Shown here: one piece after another, positions 25,036-33,229 of the stretch
Position numbering within the stretch: position 1 is the first letter of the stretch
Layout: each line of letters starts with the position of its first letter
Origin: Rhodanobacter thiooxydans
GTDB taxonomy: Bacteria > Pseudomonadota > Gammaproteobacteria > Xanthomonadales > Rhodanobacteraceae
Assembly: GCF_021545845.1 (NCBI RefSeq)
Contig: NZ_CP088923.1
Coordinates: forward strand, 3,100,001-3,164,000
Length of the DNA: 64,000 nucleotides
Reading direction: 5' to 3'
Program-made: the position numbers and the translations under genes
Notes under the pieces: model-generated
The model's database searches: none
What the model saw: only the letters and a program-made list of their open reading frames with translations
Told to the model about the DNA's origin: nothing

Positions 25036-26160
25036 CCAACTTGCGTTCAATAAACTAGATATACTCTTGCCATCGCCTGGAAGGGAGATGGCAAGTGAAG
25101 ACACTGATCGGCAACGACAAGGCCACGGTGAAGCGACTGGCGGAGCGACTGAAGCAAGCCGGATCGCATCGCGAGTACCAGCGAATCCAGTGCGTGCTGC
25201 TACGGGCCACACTGGGGAGCTCGGCGCAGGAGATTGCCCAGATCCTGGGATGGTCGGCGTCGACCGTCCATACGATCCATTCGCGCTGGGCCAAGGAAGG
25301 TGAGGCGATCTTCGCGCTGAACGAGCGTGGCGGCCGCCATCATCAGTACTTGAGCGAGGAAGAGGAGAAGGCACTGCTGGAGCCGTTTGTGCGACAGGCC
25401 GAGATGGGTGGGATGTTGCGTGCCTTGGACATCCGGCAGGCATATGCGGCACGGGTCGGCAAACCGGTGGCGCTGTCGACGATCTATCGCCTGTTGGAGC
25501 GGCATGGTTGGCGCAAGGTGATTCCACGGCCCCGCCACCCGAAGGCAGACGTTTCGGCCCAAGCGGCATATAAAAAAACTGCGGCGCTGCGTTCGCGCCG
25601 AGGTCGCGCGTCAGGCTAGGTGCGGTCGCCCGGTTCGCTTGATGTTCCAGGACGAGGGGCGGTTTGGCCTGCTCGGCTCGCCACGGCGATGTTGGGCGCC
25701 CTCACCGACACGTCCTGTCGTGGGGGCGCGGCTGGAACGTCAATACATCTACGCCTTCGCCGCCGTGAGTCCTCACGACGGCGTCCTCGACAGTCTCATC
25801 TTGCCGTGGGTCAATGCCGAGGCCATGTCCCTGTTCCTGGCCGAAGTGGCCGGTCGCCATCCTGGCGAGTTCATTCTCATGGTCATGGATCAAGCCGGCT
25901 GGCATCAGGCAAACGCCCTGGTCGTTCCCGACTCCATGCGCCTGGTGTTCCTTCCCCCCTATAGCCCCGAGCTCAACCCAGCCGAGCATCTCTGGAAGGC
26001 CTTGCGCGAGCAAGACTTCGGCAACGAGGTCTTCAAGAACCTCGATGCCGTCGAAACGACCCTAGCCGGCGGATTGCGCGCACTGGAAGTCGATCACGAC
26101 CAAACCCAGTCTTTGACCGGCTTCAAGTGGATAACTTCTATATCATTGAACGCAAATTAG
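25036..26160 (+). mobile_element. IS630-family insertion sequence
   Basis: A 1,125-base element bounded by TA dinucleotides at 25034-25035 and 26161-26162, the normal IS630/Tc1 target duplication. The terminal inverted repeats are CCAACTTGCGTTCAAT at the left and CTAATTTGCGTTCAAT (complement of the right end), with two mismatches. It carries one transposase encoded in two overlapping frames. It has inserted into a MAPEG gene. Confidence 0.9.
25095..26160 (+). CDS. IS630-family transposase, two frames joined at an A7 tract
   Basis: The first frame (25095-25619, 174 residues) holds the HTH region: QEIAQILGWSASTVHTIHSRW and RQAYAARVGKPVALSTIYRLL. The second carries the DDE core: MFQDEGRFGLLGSPRRCW, FILMVMDQAGWHQ, and LPPYSPELNPAEHLWKALRE. 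The frames meet at AAAAAAA (25572-25578). Shifting +1 there gives KKLRRCVRAEVARQARCGRP leading straight into the second frame. IS630 elements often use such slippage, so the element may still be active. The stop codon lies in the right terminal repeat. Confidence 0.85.
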
Positions 26161-26387
26161 TATCACACGCTGATCTTGCCGAGCGGTTTCGATCCTACGT
26201 CCCGCGGACCGGCAGCCCAGCCCTCGCTAACCGATCGCGCCGATGGCGGCAACCGCAATCTGCGCCAGCCCCAGCACGACACTCCAGACCAGCATCCGCA
26301 ACTCGATACTCATCGTGCTTTCCCTTGTTGTGGTGGAGGGATGATGAAGCCGCGCATTCGTCCGTGCCGGGAGTACTCGCCGCGCGG

Positions 26388-26942
26388 CTATTGCCCGGGC
26401 GGCGGCAGCTGGCAGAACCCCTGGGCCGGCACGTCGAGGGCGCTGTTGAATTTGCTCGACATGTTCTGGAAGGCGATCAGCCCGGTCAGTTCCACGAGAG
26501 CGTCGTCGTCGAAATGTTTCGACAGCCGCGCCACCAGCTCGTCCGTCACCTGGCGGTCGCTGCAAGTCATCGCTTCGGCGTATTCCAGCGCTGCCGCCTC
26601 GACGTCGTCGTACAGGTCGCTATGGCGCCAATCGGCCAATGCCAGCACTTTCTCCATCGAGCCGGTGCGCTTGGCGAGCGTCGCGGAATTGACATCCACG
26701 CAGAAACGGCACCAATTGATCTGCGACACCCGCACGGTCACCAGCGAACGCAGTGCCGGACTCAGCGGCGACCGCTTCCTGTCCAGCACGCCGTACAGGA
26801 GCGCGACCGCCATGAACATCCGCGGAGACCTGCCCCAGAGCAGCCCCGGCTTCAGCACCTGCCCGTATTTCCTCTTCTGCTTCCAGAAGAACAGGCCCAG
26901 AATCCAGGGGTATTGCCGCAGCGGCTTCTCCGGGACTCTCAT
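26388..26942 (-). CDS. Carboxymuconolactone decarboxylase-like protein
   Basis: A 184-residue CMD/AhpD-like helical protein with the redox motif INWCRFCVDVNSA (CxxC) and an N-terminal hydrophobic extension, PRMFMAVALLYGVLD. It is the third gene of the cytochrome operon: its ATG at 26942 overlaps the stop of the 758-residue cytochrome gene (ATGA), so translation is coupled. The start is set by this overlap; upstream in-frame codons lie within the other gene. It may reduce a peroxide or disulfide for the operon, but this is inference. Confidence 0.82.
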   Translation of the reverse strand: MRVPEKPLRQYPWILGLFFWKQKRKYGQVLKPGLLWGRSPRMFMAVALLYGVLDRKRSPLSPALRSLVTVRVSQINWCRFCVDVNSATLAKRTGSMEKVLALADWRHSDLYDDVEAAALEYAEAMTCSDRQVTDELVARLSKHFDDDALVELTGLIAFQNMSSKFNSALDVPAQGFCQLPPPGQ

Positions 26943-29215
26943 TTGGCCACCGCCTGCTTGTCGGGTTCGGCTCCGTGCAGTCCGCGGATGTAGTCCACCA
27001 CCCTGCCGATCTCGTCGGCGGTGAGCACGCCGCCCCACGTCGGCATGCCGACACCGACGCGACCGTCGGTCACCGTCCGGATGACGCCGTCGCGGCCGGT
27101 AAGCTGCACGAACGAGTTGTCGATCAGCGTCGGCCCTTCGGTGCCGACGCCGCCCTTGCCGTGGCAGACCTCGCAGTTGGCGGCAAAAATCTGCTCGCCG
27201 GTGACCGGATGCGGACGCGCCGGCGCGGCGACCGGGTGTTGCGCCGGCTGGCCCAGATCGAAGGCGACCTTCGACGCAAAGACCGAGTCGATCCCGCTGG
27301 TGCCGACGAACGGGATACCGTCGCCGTCGCTGTCCGTGTCGCCAGTGCGCACCTGCCTGATGTCCTCGCCGGTGTAGAGGTCCTCGGCCTGCTGCAGGCC
27401 GCTGGAATCCACGGCCTGGACGAAAAACTTCTTGAAACGGTCGAGCAAATGCATGTCGCGGTCGACCAGCACCAGCTCGCGCAGCGCGCCGAGCGTGGCC
27501 GCCACGTCCACCGGCGTGTAGACCACCTGATCCGATTCCGGCGTATTGCGGTACAGCCAGGCCGATTTGTCCCAGAATTTGCTGTTCCAGTTCGCGCTGG
27601 CCCGATGCGCCGCATCCAGATAGCGTTTGTCGCCCAGTGCGTGGTATGCCACCAGCATGGCGCGGATGCCGAAGGCCTGGCTGGTGCTGTCCGGTTCACC
27701 CGACGGCCTGGCGCCGGGAACCTGGTACTCGGAAACGAAGGAACCGTCCGCCGCCTGGGCGCCGAGCAGAAAATCGGCCTGCTGCTGCAGCAACTGTTTG
27801 GCATCCTGCTCCCGGGCCGGTTCCAGGTCCATGTTTCGCCCGAAGTCGTCGAGCGCCACCATGGCCAGGGCCAGATCCGAAATCCTGACGCTGTGGCCGG
27901 GGCCCTTGCCGGGCTGCCAGGACGACACCAGTACGCCGTCGACCCGATGCATCGCCTTCATGTTGTCGAGCACGACATTGGCCATGTCCTGCGCCAGCAG
28001 CGCATATTTCTGCGGCAGGATGCTGCCGTCGTAAGGGGTCTGGTACCCGAATACGTTGTTCCAGTTGTCGCGCTTGCGAGGGTTGGAAAAGTCGAAGTAT
28101 TCCGAGGTCGCCCATAGCCAGGACGCCTGGTCCCACAGCTGGCTGGAAACGTCCTTCGTCGAGAAATCGTACTGGCGCACCGGAAGGTCGCCGATGTAGG
28201 TCAGGGTCGGATGGATCTCGTGCGGAATGTAGCGCAGGCCCGCGTCGGGGTGGTAGCTACGCGGATCGATGCCGACCAGCTTCAGCGTGTGGAACGTCGG
28301 CGGCAGATGGGATTCGCGGTGCGAAGGATCGACGAACAGTGCCGCCTTGGTCATCATCATGGTGGAGAGGGAAGCCAGGGCAAGCATGCCGCCGCGGAAC
28401 CCGTCCTCGGCATTGTTGCCAAGGAACACCTCGCCGGGGAAATCGATGTCGGTATGGTTGCGGCGCAGGAAGAACTTGGACCACAGCACCTTTTTAAGCA
28501 TGGCCTGGCCGACACCGCCCATATCGATGTTGTGGTCCATGCTGTCGTTGGACCAGCGCAGCGATTCGAAATCGTCGAGGTAGGTTGGACGTCCGTACTT
28601 GTCTATCTTGGTATTCACGGGCATCACAAATTTCGGATCGCCCGACTTGAACTCGAGCATGGTCGGCACCGCGTTGTCGAACTGGTACGGCATGCCGGAG
28701 CGCTTCAGAAAGGATCCGACCACATCCGACAGCATCACCTGCTTGTTGGACTCCACCAGCTCGCCGCGATCGCGGCCGAACCGGTTGAGACGGGTTTGCG
28801 ACTTCGCCAGCAGATCGATGTACGGACCGTTGACCAAGCCGATGCCCAGGCGGGCGCGGATCGTGGGTCCGACCAGGTTGTAGCGCGAGTACCAGTACGC
28901 CTCGATATTGGCGATGTACGCAAACTGGCGGTCATGGGCGATCGGCAGCTTGCGTTCACCGGCGCGCAGGAAGAATTCCGTGCCCGACAGGTACATCTCG
29001 TTGGCGAGATATTCGCCTTCATTGGTGTTGAAGCGGCGGTCGAGTACATGGCCCCTCATGCCGCTCTTCAGGCTGGACAGATCCAGCTGGGGATTGGCCT
29101 GCACCACGCGCACGCGGCGGCCATCGGGCCAGGTCACGTAATCGAAAGCCACAGCGGCGGACACACATCCCGCCAGCAGGGCCGAAGCAATCAGGAAACG
29201 AAGATCGAGGCGCAT
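26939..29215 (-). CDS. Large exported protein with C-terminal cytochrome c domain
   Basis: A 758-residue protein with a signal peptide (hydrophobic residues 8-22, cleavage near AVAF). Its long N-terminal part (about 25-660) matches no family I can name. Helical segments such as DLALAMVALDDFGRNMDLE, LLGAQAADGSFVSEYQVPG and AFGIRAMLVAYHALGDKRYL suggest an alpha/alpha-barrel like those of carbohydrate-active enzymes. The C-terminus is a class I cytochrome c with CEVCH at C681-H685 and the axial methionine M724 in GMPTWGG. An aspartate run (GDTDSDGDGIPFVG) just before it resembles a calcium loop. It starts four bases after the cytochrome-barrel gene stop. Confidence 0.78.
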   Translation of the reverse strand: MRLDLRFLIASALLAGCVSAAVAFDYVTWPDGRRVRVVQANPQLDLSSLKSGMRGHVLDRRFNTNEGEYLANEMYLSGTEFFLRAGERKLPIAHDRQFAYIANIEAYWYSRYNLVGPTIRARLGIGLVNGPYIDLLAKSQTRLNRFGRDRGELVESNKQVMLSDVVGSFLKRSGMPYQFDNAVPTMLEFKSGDPKFVMPVNTKIDKYGRPTYLDDFESLRWSNDSMDHNIDMGGVGQAMLKKVLWSKFFLRRNHTDIDFPGEVFLGNNAEDGFRGGMLALASLSTMMMTKAALFVDPSHRESHLPPTFHTLKLVGIDPRSYHPDAGLRYIPHEIHPTLTYIGDLPVRQYDFSTKDVSSQLWDQASWLWATSEYFDFSNPRKRDNWNNVFGYQTPYDGSILPQKYALLAQDMANVVLDNMKAMHRVDGVLVSSWQPGKGPGHSVRISDLALAMVALDDFGRNMDLEPAREQDAKQLLQQQADFLLGAQAADGSFVSEYQVPGARPSGEPDSTSQAFGIRAMLVAYHALGDKRYLDAAHRASANWNSKFWDKSAWLYRNTPESDQVVYTPVDVAATLGALRELVLVDRDMHLLDRFKKFFVQAVDSSGLQQAEDLYTGEDIRQVRTGDTDSDGDGIPFVGTSGIDSVFASKVAFDLGQPAQHPVAAPARPHPVTGEQIFAANCEVCHGKGGVGTEGPTLIDNSFVQLTGRDGVIRTVTDGRVGVGMPTWGGVLTADEIGRVVDYIRGLHGAEPDKQAVAK

Positions 29216-29219
29216 GGAA

Positions 29220-30866
29220 TTACTCCCCTCCCCGGTAAAGACCCGAGGCGAATGTATAGGTGAACGAGGCGTTGATCACGTACGGCGGCGACGGTCCCAG
29301 ACTGGGCTTGGCGACGCGCACCAGTGCCCCCAGGGATACCTTGAACAGGGGGTTGGGAATCACCACGACGCTGGCGGACACGAACTGGGTGGTGCCGCCG
29401 GAGAACGACGGACGGTCGATGATCTTGAAGCCGACCGGGGCCGGGCTCGGAAGGCCCGGCATCGGCGGAATCATGCTGGGCGGAATCGGCATGCCGCCGG
29501 ACAGCGGCCCGGTCGTCGCCATGGGATTGATCGGCTGGAAGAGCTTGCCGTCGTAGGAATCCGTCTGCTGGTGAAACCCGAGGTAGGTCAGGTCGAGCGA
29601 GACGTTGTCGTGCCAGATCGGCTTGACGAACGTGACGAACCAGCGCACGACGTCACCCGGATCGACACCGTCGGCCTTCGGCCTGATTTCGTACAGCGAG
29701 CCGACGTGCAGCGCGCCGCGACCGAAGAAGCTGCTGCCTTCCAGCTGGCGGCTCGCGAACACCCCCAGGTAGCCGCCGAGCGTGCCCAGACCGGGCTGTA
29801 GCGGCGCTGGCAGGCGGCCGTCGTTCGAGAACCGCCGGAAGATGCCGTCGCCGATCGTGCTCATGTCCGGGTTTCCGTTGCCGTCGATGGCCGGGAACGG
29901 AAAGATCATCTTCATGCCCATCAGCGATGCGGTGGTGCCGGGGTCGAACTTTTCCTTGTTGGATCCGGTCGGGAACCGCAGACCGGCGACGCCGGCGATG
30001 CCGACCGGGAAATTGCCCTGGTCGACGAACTTCTTTTTCAGGAACACGCTCAAGTCACCGACCGCCGAGGTGCTGCCCTGTGGAAACGCCGAGATCATGT
30101 TGATGAACTGCGGGTTGAGCTCCGCCTGCATCCGCGAACTCTGGATCGGCAGGTTGAAGCGCAGGGTCATGTTGTGGTCCAGTCCGAGGACCAGGTCCAG
30201 GTCCGTGAACTGGCGATTGAGGTGAAAACTGTTGAAGTGCCCCTGGATGTCCAGCTGGCCGGCGACGTCGCTCGCGTCCAGCGCGCCCACTTGGCGGTAG
30301 CCCAGTTGGACGCGCAACGCGCCAGGCGGAAGCACGAAGGCGGATTCGGTCACCGCCGGTTCGTAGACCGGCGGAATGAAGCTCTGGATCTGATCCTGGA
30401 TATTGCCCCGTTGCACCTTCACATACGACTCGTGCACGCCGAGATCCAGATAATTGTTCTCGGGCGACTTGGGGTCGAGATCCGGAGGATTACTCTTGAC
30501 CTCGCCCGTCGAGGTCATGACGACCGGCCGCGCCGGGCGCACGCCGGAGTTCAGTGACGTTAGGTAGAACGTCAGCTGCGCGCGCTCGTCGTCGGTCAAG
30601 TGCAGATTCGGCATGTTAGTGTCGGGCTTGACCGCCGGCGGATCCTTCAGCCACTTGTAGATCCACTCTGCCGACAGGCGGTCGCCGACGTTGTCCAGGA
30701 TCGGCCCCACGTGACCGCCCTGACCGCCGATCGTGTGGCAGCCGGAGCAGCCCTTGCTCTGGAACAACCTGGCTCCCGGCTGCTCCTGTCCAGCCAGCAC
30801 CCCGGCAGGATGGAGCAATGCGAACAGGAGGCTGGCTATAACAAAACGACGATTGAAGAGATGCAT
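29220..30866 (-). CDS. Cytochrome c fused to an outer-membrane beta-barrel
   Basis: A 548-residue protein: signal peptide (cleavage near VLAG, residue 26), cytochrome c domain (about 30-100) and beta-barrel (about 170-548). The heme motif is CSGCH (C40-H44) with axial M85 in NMPNLHL. The remainder alternates polar and hydrophobic residues in strand pairs, for example GALRVQLGYRQVGALDAS, FTDLDLVLGLDHNMTLRFNL and VINASFTYTFASGLY, like phenol-degradation MetA-type outer-membrane proteins. The layout recalls Cyc2 iron oxidases, though the heme domain here is larger and of ordinary class I type. It heads a three-gene operon preceded by an FNR-like box. Confidence 0.82.
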   Translation of the reverse strand: MHLFNRRFVIASLLFALLHPAGVLAGQEQPGARLFQSKGCSGCHTIGGQGGHVGPILDNVGDRLSAEWIYKWLKDPPAVKPDTNMPNLHLTDDERAQLTFYLTSLNSGVRPARPVVMTSTGEVKSNPPDLDPKSPENNYLDLGVHESYVKVQRGNIQDQIQSFIPPVYEPAVTESAFVLPPGALRVQLGYRQVGALDASDVAGQLDIQGHFNSFHLNRQFTDLDLVLGLDHNMTLRFNLPIQSSRMQAELNPQFINMISAFPQGSTSAVGDLSVFLKKKFVDQGNFPVGIAGVAGLRFPTGSNKEKFDPGTTASLMGMKMIFPFPAIDGNGNPDMSTIGDGIFRRFSNDGRLPAPLQPGLGTLGGYLGVFASRQLEGSSFFGRGALHVGSLYEIRPKADGVDPGDVVRWFVTFVKPIWHDNVSLDLTYLGFHQQTDSYDGKLFQPINPMATTGPLSGGMPIPPSMIPPMPGLPSPAPVGFKIIDRPSFSGGTTQFVSASVVVIPNPLFKVSLGALVRVAKPSLGPSPPYVINASFTYTFASGLYRGGE

Positions 30867-31035
30867 GGTCCGTTCTCCACACCGCGTCCTTTCACTTGCA
30901 GATGAAAGTATCGTCGGCGCTAGCTGTAAAAGAAAATCCTAGGAGATGCGACGGATAATCCGCCATACCTTTCGCTATTGGATGTGCTGTCCTGCTGGTG
31001 CGCCGAAATCATCAATGGAACGTAGGTAATTAATC

Positions 31036-31049
31036 TTGATCCGGGTCAA
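31036..31049. promoter_or_regulatory. FNR/DNR-type box upstream of the cytochrome operon
   Basis: TTGATCCGGGTCAA matches TTGAT-N4-ATCAA with one mismatch. Toward the minus-strand operon, a GATGAT hexamer (31013-31008) falls where -10 belongs if the box is centred at -41.5. Toward the plus strand, an extended -10 (TGCGATAAT, 31074-31082) is about five bases too far. Anaerobic or NO-responsive control of the cytochrome operon is likely. Confidence 0.65.
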
Positions 31050-31155
31050 ATAGACGTCCACAAATTATATTTCTGCGATAATCTATCTCATTCCTGAATC
31101 CAGGGTACTCCGGCAAGCAATTCAATATCGCCAAAGCAGATGACCGAGGTGAAAG

Positions 31156-31317
31156 ATGGGCAAACACAAAGTTCATGCAGCAGGCATTTCTCTAGTACCC
31201 AAAGAATTGAAAAATCTTCGTGGAAGCTTATGCAATAGCCATGCTACCCGCGAACAAAAAATAGCGACGCAGGCATTTCGCACTGCGTCGCGTGCCCAAT
31301 GTCTATGGCGAAATTAA
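31156..31317 (+). CDS. Possible small protein, 53 residues
   Basis: An open frame starting MGKHKVHAAGISLVPKELKN with GAGGTG five bases before the ATG and an extended -10-like TGCGATAAT about 75 bases upstream. The product is basic, ends CLWRN, and resembles nothing I know. The surrounding 30.9-31.5 kb is much richer in A/T than the rest of the window and holds no other gene, so this could be foreign or non-coding DNA. The plausible ribosome binding site is the main support. Confidence 0.35.
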   Translation: MGKHKVHAAGISLVPKELKNLRGSLCNSHATREQKIATQAFRTASRAQCLWRN

Positions 31318-31492
31318 ACCCGATCCGCGACGCGCCCTTTGAGAAGTTTTGATTTCACATGGATAGAAAATCAGGTATGCGTGCAAGTCTGGCCTTTCGT
31401 TCCATACTTGCCATCAAGGCAAAAAGGGGTAGCAATACAATAATTTTTTGTCAGGCAAGTGCCCTCGCAAAGCCGGGTGCTTTAGTTGTGTG

Positions 31493-31735
31493 AGCCGCTC
31501 AAAGCGGCTGAATCGGGATCGCTAACGCGATCCCACAGTGCGACGACGGCATTTGGGTATGAACATCACGTGGTACAGGCATTCCCATTGCGTGTGATTT
31601 AAGCTCTCATACTCGTCCATCGGGACTGTGTGCTTGGCGGATCAGCGGCTCACGGACGGAGTTTCCCCGGTGGACTCCCGCATGCGTCAAACTTCTACGG
31701 CCTCCCCGGCAGAGCCGGGGGGACTCCCTTGCTGG
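31493..31735 (-). mobile_element. IS200/IS605-type remnant, internally deleted
   Basis: A 32-codon minus-strand fragment at 31522-31620 reads MDEYESLNHTQWECLYHVMF then IPKCRRRT before diverging into a stop. This is the start of IS200-type TnpA, whose HUH and tyrosine motifs are missing. Hairpins AGCCGCT/AGCGGCT (31493-31509) and CCCCGGC/GCCGGGG (31704-31720) lie at either side, as the ends of IS200 elements are small stem-loops. It looks like an element that lost its middle but kept its ends. Confidence 0.6.
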
Positions 31736-31736
31736 T

Positions 31737-32411
31737 CTAGAACAGATCCAGCAGGAAGTGTCGCGGCGCATGCTTGGAGCGTTGCGTGATCCAACCGACC
31801 ATCGCCCCATAGACGATATGGGCCAGATAGACGGTCGCGGGAAAACGCACCGGAGCGAAATCATGACCGAAGACCCCAGCGCCAATGATGTCCATCACGG
31901 GGCTCAGCATGAAAGCGGTGGCGATGCCCATGGCATACAAGACGCCTACCCACCAACGCTGGTGGCCGAACACCGCGATGTAGATGAACGCGAAACCAAT
32001 GCCGTTCCAGACATGATCACCCCACTCAATCAGGTTCGACCAGAGATCGGGGCCACTCATGAACTGATCGGTCAGCTGCACGCCGATCAGCATGGGCAAC
32101 GAACCGGGCATGGCCTCGAACACCCTGAAACCGATCGAGCGCACCACTTCCATCACCAATGTGCCAAGCACACCGGCAAGCAGCGCCAGCAGGCCCGCGG
32201 AGGTCAAGCGGCGCCAGCGCATGGCGAAAGCGAGCACTACGAAAAACACCCAGGCCACCAATCCCGGCAATATGGCGACTTCGCCAAGGCGGTGCATCGT
32301 GATGATTCCGCTTGCCGAAATGGTGAATGCCAGCGGTGACACCGATGCCGCAGCCAGTGCCAGCAAGGTGGCAAGAAGTTCTCCCAGCGACATCCTCGCA
32401 AAAAGCTGCAT
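31737..32411 (-). CDS. Multi-pass membrane protein of unknown function
   Basis: A 224-residue protein with about six hydrophobic segments, for example LLATLLALAAASVSPLAF, AILPGLVAWVFFVVLAFAM and LLALLAGVLGTLVMEVV. Conserved-looking polar residues in the loops include DHVWNGIGFAFIY and VYLAHIVYGAMVGW. The ATG at 32411 has GGAGG about 11 bases upstream and is preferred to the ATG at 32438. I do not recognise the family. It follows the DUF302 gene on the same strand by 75 bases, so both may be one unit. Confidence 0.7.
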   Translation of the reverse strand: MQLFARMSLGELLATLLALAAASVSPLAFTISASGIITMHRLGEVAILPGLVAWVFFVVLAFAMRWRRLTSAGLLALLAGVLGTLVMEVVRSIGFRVFEAMPGSLPMLIGVQLTDQFMSGPDLWSNLIEWGDHVWNGIGFAFIYIAVFGHQRWWVGVLYAMGIATAFMLSPVMDIIGAGVFGHDFAPVRFPATVYLAHIVYGAMVGWITQRSKHAPRHFLLDLF

Positions 32412-32486
32412 GACTGCTACCTCCTCGTGATTGCGCAAGGCGCAGATAAAGACGAGCGGATGCCAGGCATCCGCCCGCGGCTCGGG

Positions 32487-32951
32487 TTACTTCGCAGCCT
32501 GGTTCGCCACCATGTCCAGCTTCTTGTCGAGCATGCCGCCCATCATCTCGAAGCCGGGAGAAATTGCACTGAGCTGGACCGACGGCTTGAAGTAGCCGAT
32601 GTAGGTGTTGCCCTTGTCGGACCACACGTATACGCGGGCCGGCAGCACGGCACCGGCTGCCGGACTCATGCCGAACGCCTGCTTGCCCATCTGCGGATTG
32701 CCGACCAGGAAAGTCTGGGCACCCTCAAGCTTGAGGCCTGTCATCGACATCACCTTGGCCTGATCGATATGGCCCATCACCATCATTTGATTGCTAGCCA
32801 CCGCTTTTTGCAGGGCACTTACCGTGGCGCTGAAGTTCTGGTGCGACGCCACCTGGACGAAGGACGGCGTGCCCTGCGCCGATACGACAGTCGCACAGGC
32901 GAGCGCCGCTACGGCCACGGCGGAAAGGATGGAACTCTTATTGATGCGCAT
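32487..32951 (-). CDS. Exported DUF302 domain protein
   Basis: A 154-residue protein with a signal peptide (MRINKSSILSAVAVAALACA, cleavage after VSAQ or nearby) and a DUF302 domain. It reads SFVQVASHQNFSATVSALQK, then MVMGHIDQAKVMSMTGLKLEG, FLVGNPQMGKQAFG, and PARVYVWSDKGNTYIGYFKP. DUF302 proteins are small alpha/beta proteins of unclear function, often exported and sometimes near redox genes. Start ATG 32951 is chosen because it begins the signal peptide; a longer frame from 33044 adds an unlikely leader. Confidence 0.85.
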   Translation of the reverse strand: MRINKSSILSAVAVAALACATVVSAQGTPSFVQVASHQNFSATVSALQKAVASNQMMVMGHIDQAKVMSMTGLKLEGAQTFLVGNPQMGKQAFGMSPAAGAVLPARVYVWSDKGNTYIGYFKPSVQLSAISPGFEMMGGMLDKKLDMVANQAAK

Positions 32952-33084
32952 GACTTTTTCCCTCTCTCGTGATGAAAAGAACGGATGGATCGCCTCCGCG
33001 GCCCATCCGTCATAGAGAGGTGTCGAGTGCGCAAATGAATTCAACGATTGACTGTGGCAATTTGTCGCACGATCGAAGGCGATG

Positions 33085-33229
33085 AAAGAGGCCGCCGGGG
33101 AACGCGCCGCGATGTTTGGTGAGTCCGCGCAGACCGTAGTTCACTGACTCGACAGCGTTGGTGGTGTAGATCACCTTGCGGATCTCCGGCGGGTAGTTGA
33201 AGAACAGAACCGGACGCGGCCAGTTGCGC
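33085..33229 (-). pseudogene. IS256-family (mutator-type) transposase fragment
   Basis: On the minus strand this reads FFNYPPEIRKVIYTTNAVES and NYGLRGLTKHRGAFPGG, the conserved C-terminal region of IS256/mutator transposases (IRKVIYTTNAIESLN...RGAFP). The rest of the transposase and the terminal repeats are missing. It ends exactly where the second acylase copy begins (33230), so it marks a recombination junction. Confidence 0.75.

Larger units (their letters stand above)
24780..26313 (-). pseudogene. MAPEG family gene, frameshifted and split by an IS630-type element
   Basis: Three minus-strand pieces can be joined. The first starts at ATG 26313 and reads MSIELRMLVWSVVLGLAQIA. After a frameshift comes WAAGPRDVGSKPLGKIS up to the IS edge. 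Beyond the IS it reads NLLKTFPLFAAVVLVGYAL and AWLAYVPAYAAGIP. A one-base deletion then precedes YLRTMMWTTSLVGIVLLLAA. Removing the IS and one TA restores the frame across the insertion but leaves a TGA at the joint. The gene is thus dead for several reasons. It was probably a second MAPEG protein. Confidence 0.78.

Noticed and set aside
33197..33229. Start codon making the second acylase copy a complete small gene
   Set aside because: The extra residues come from the complementary strand of an IS256 fragment and the enzyme lacks its nucleophile, so it is a pseudogene.
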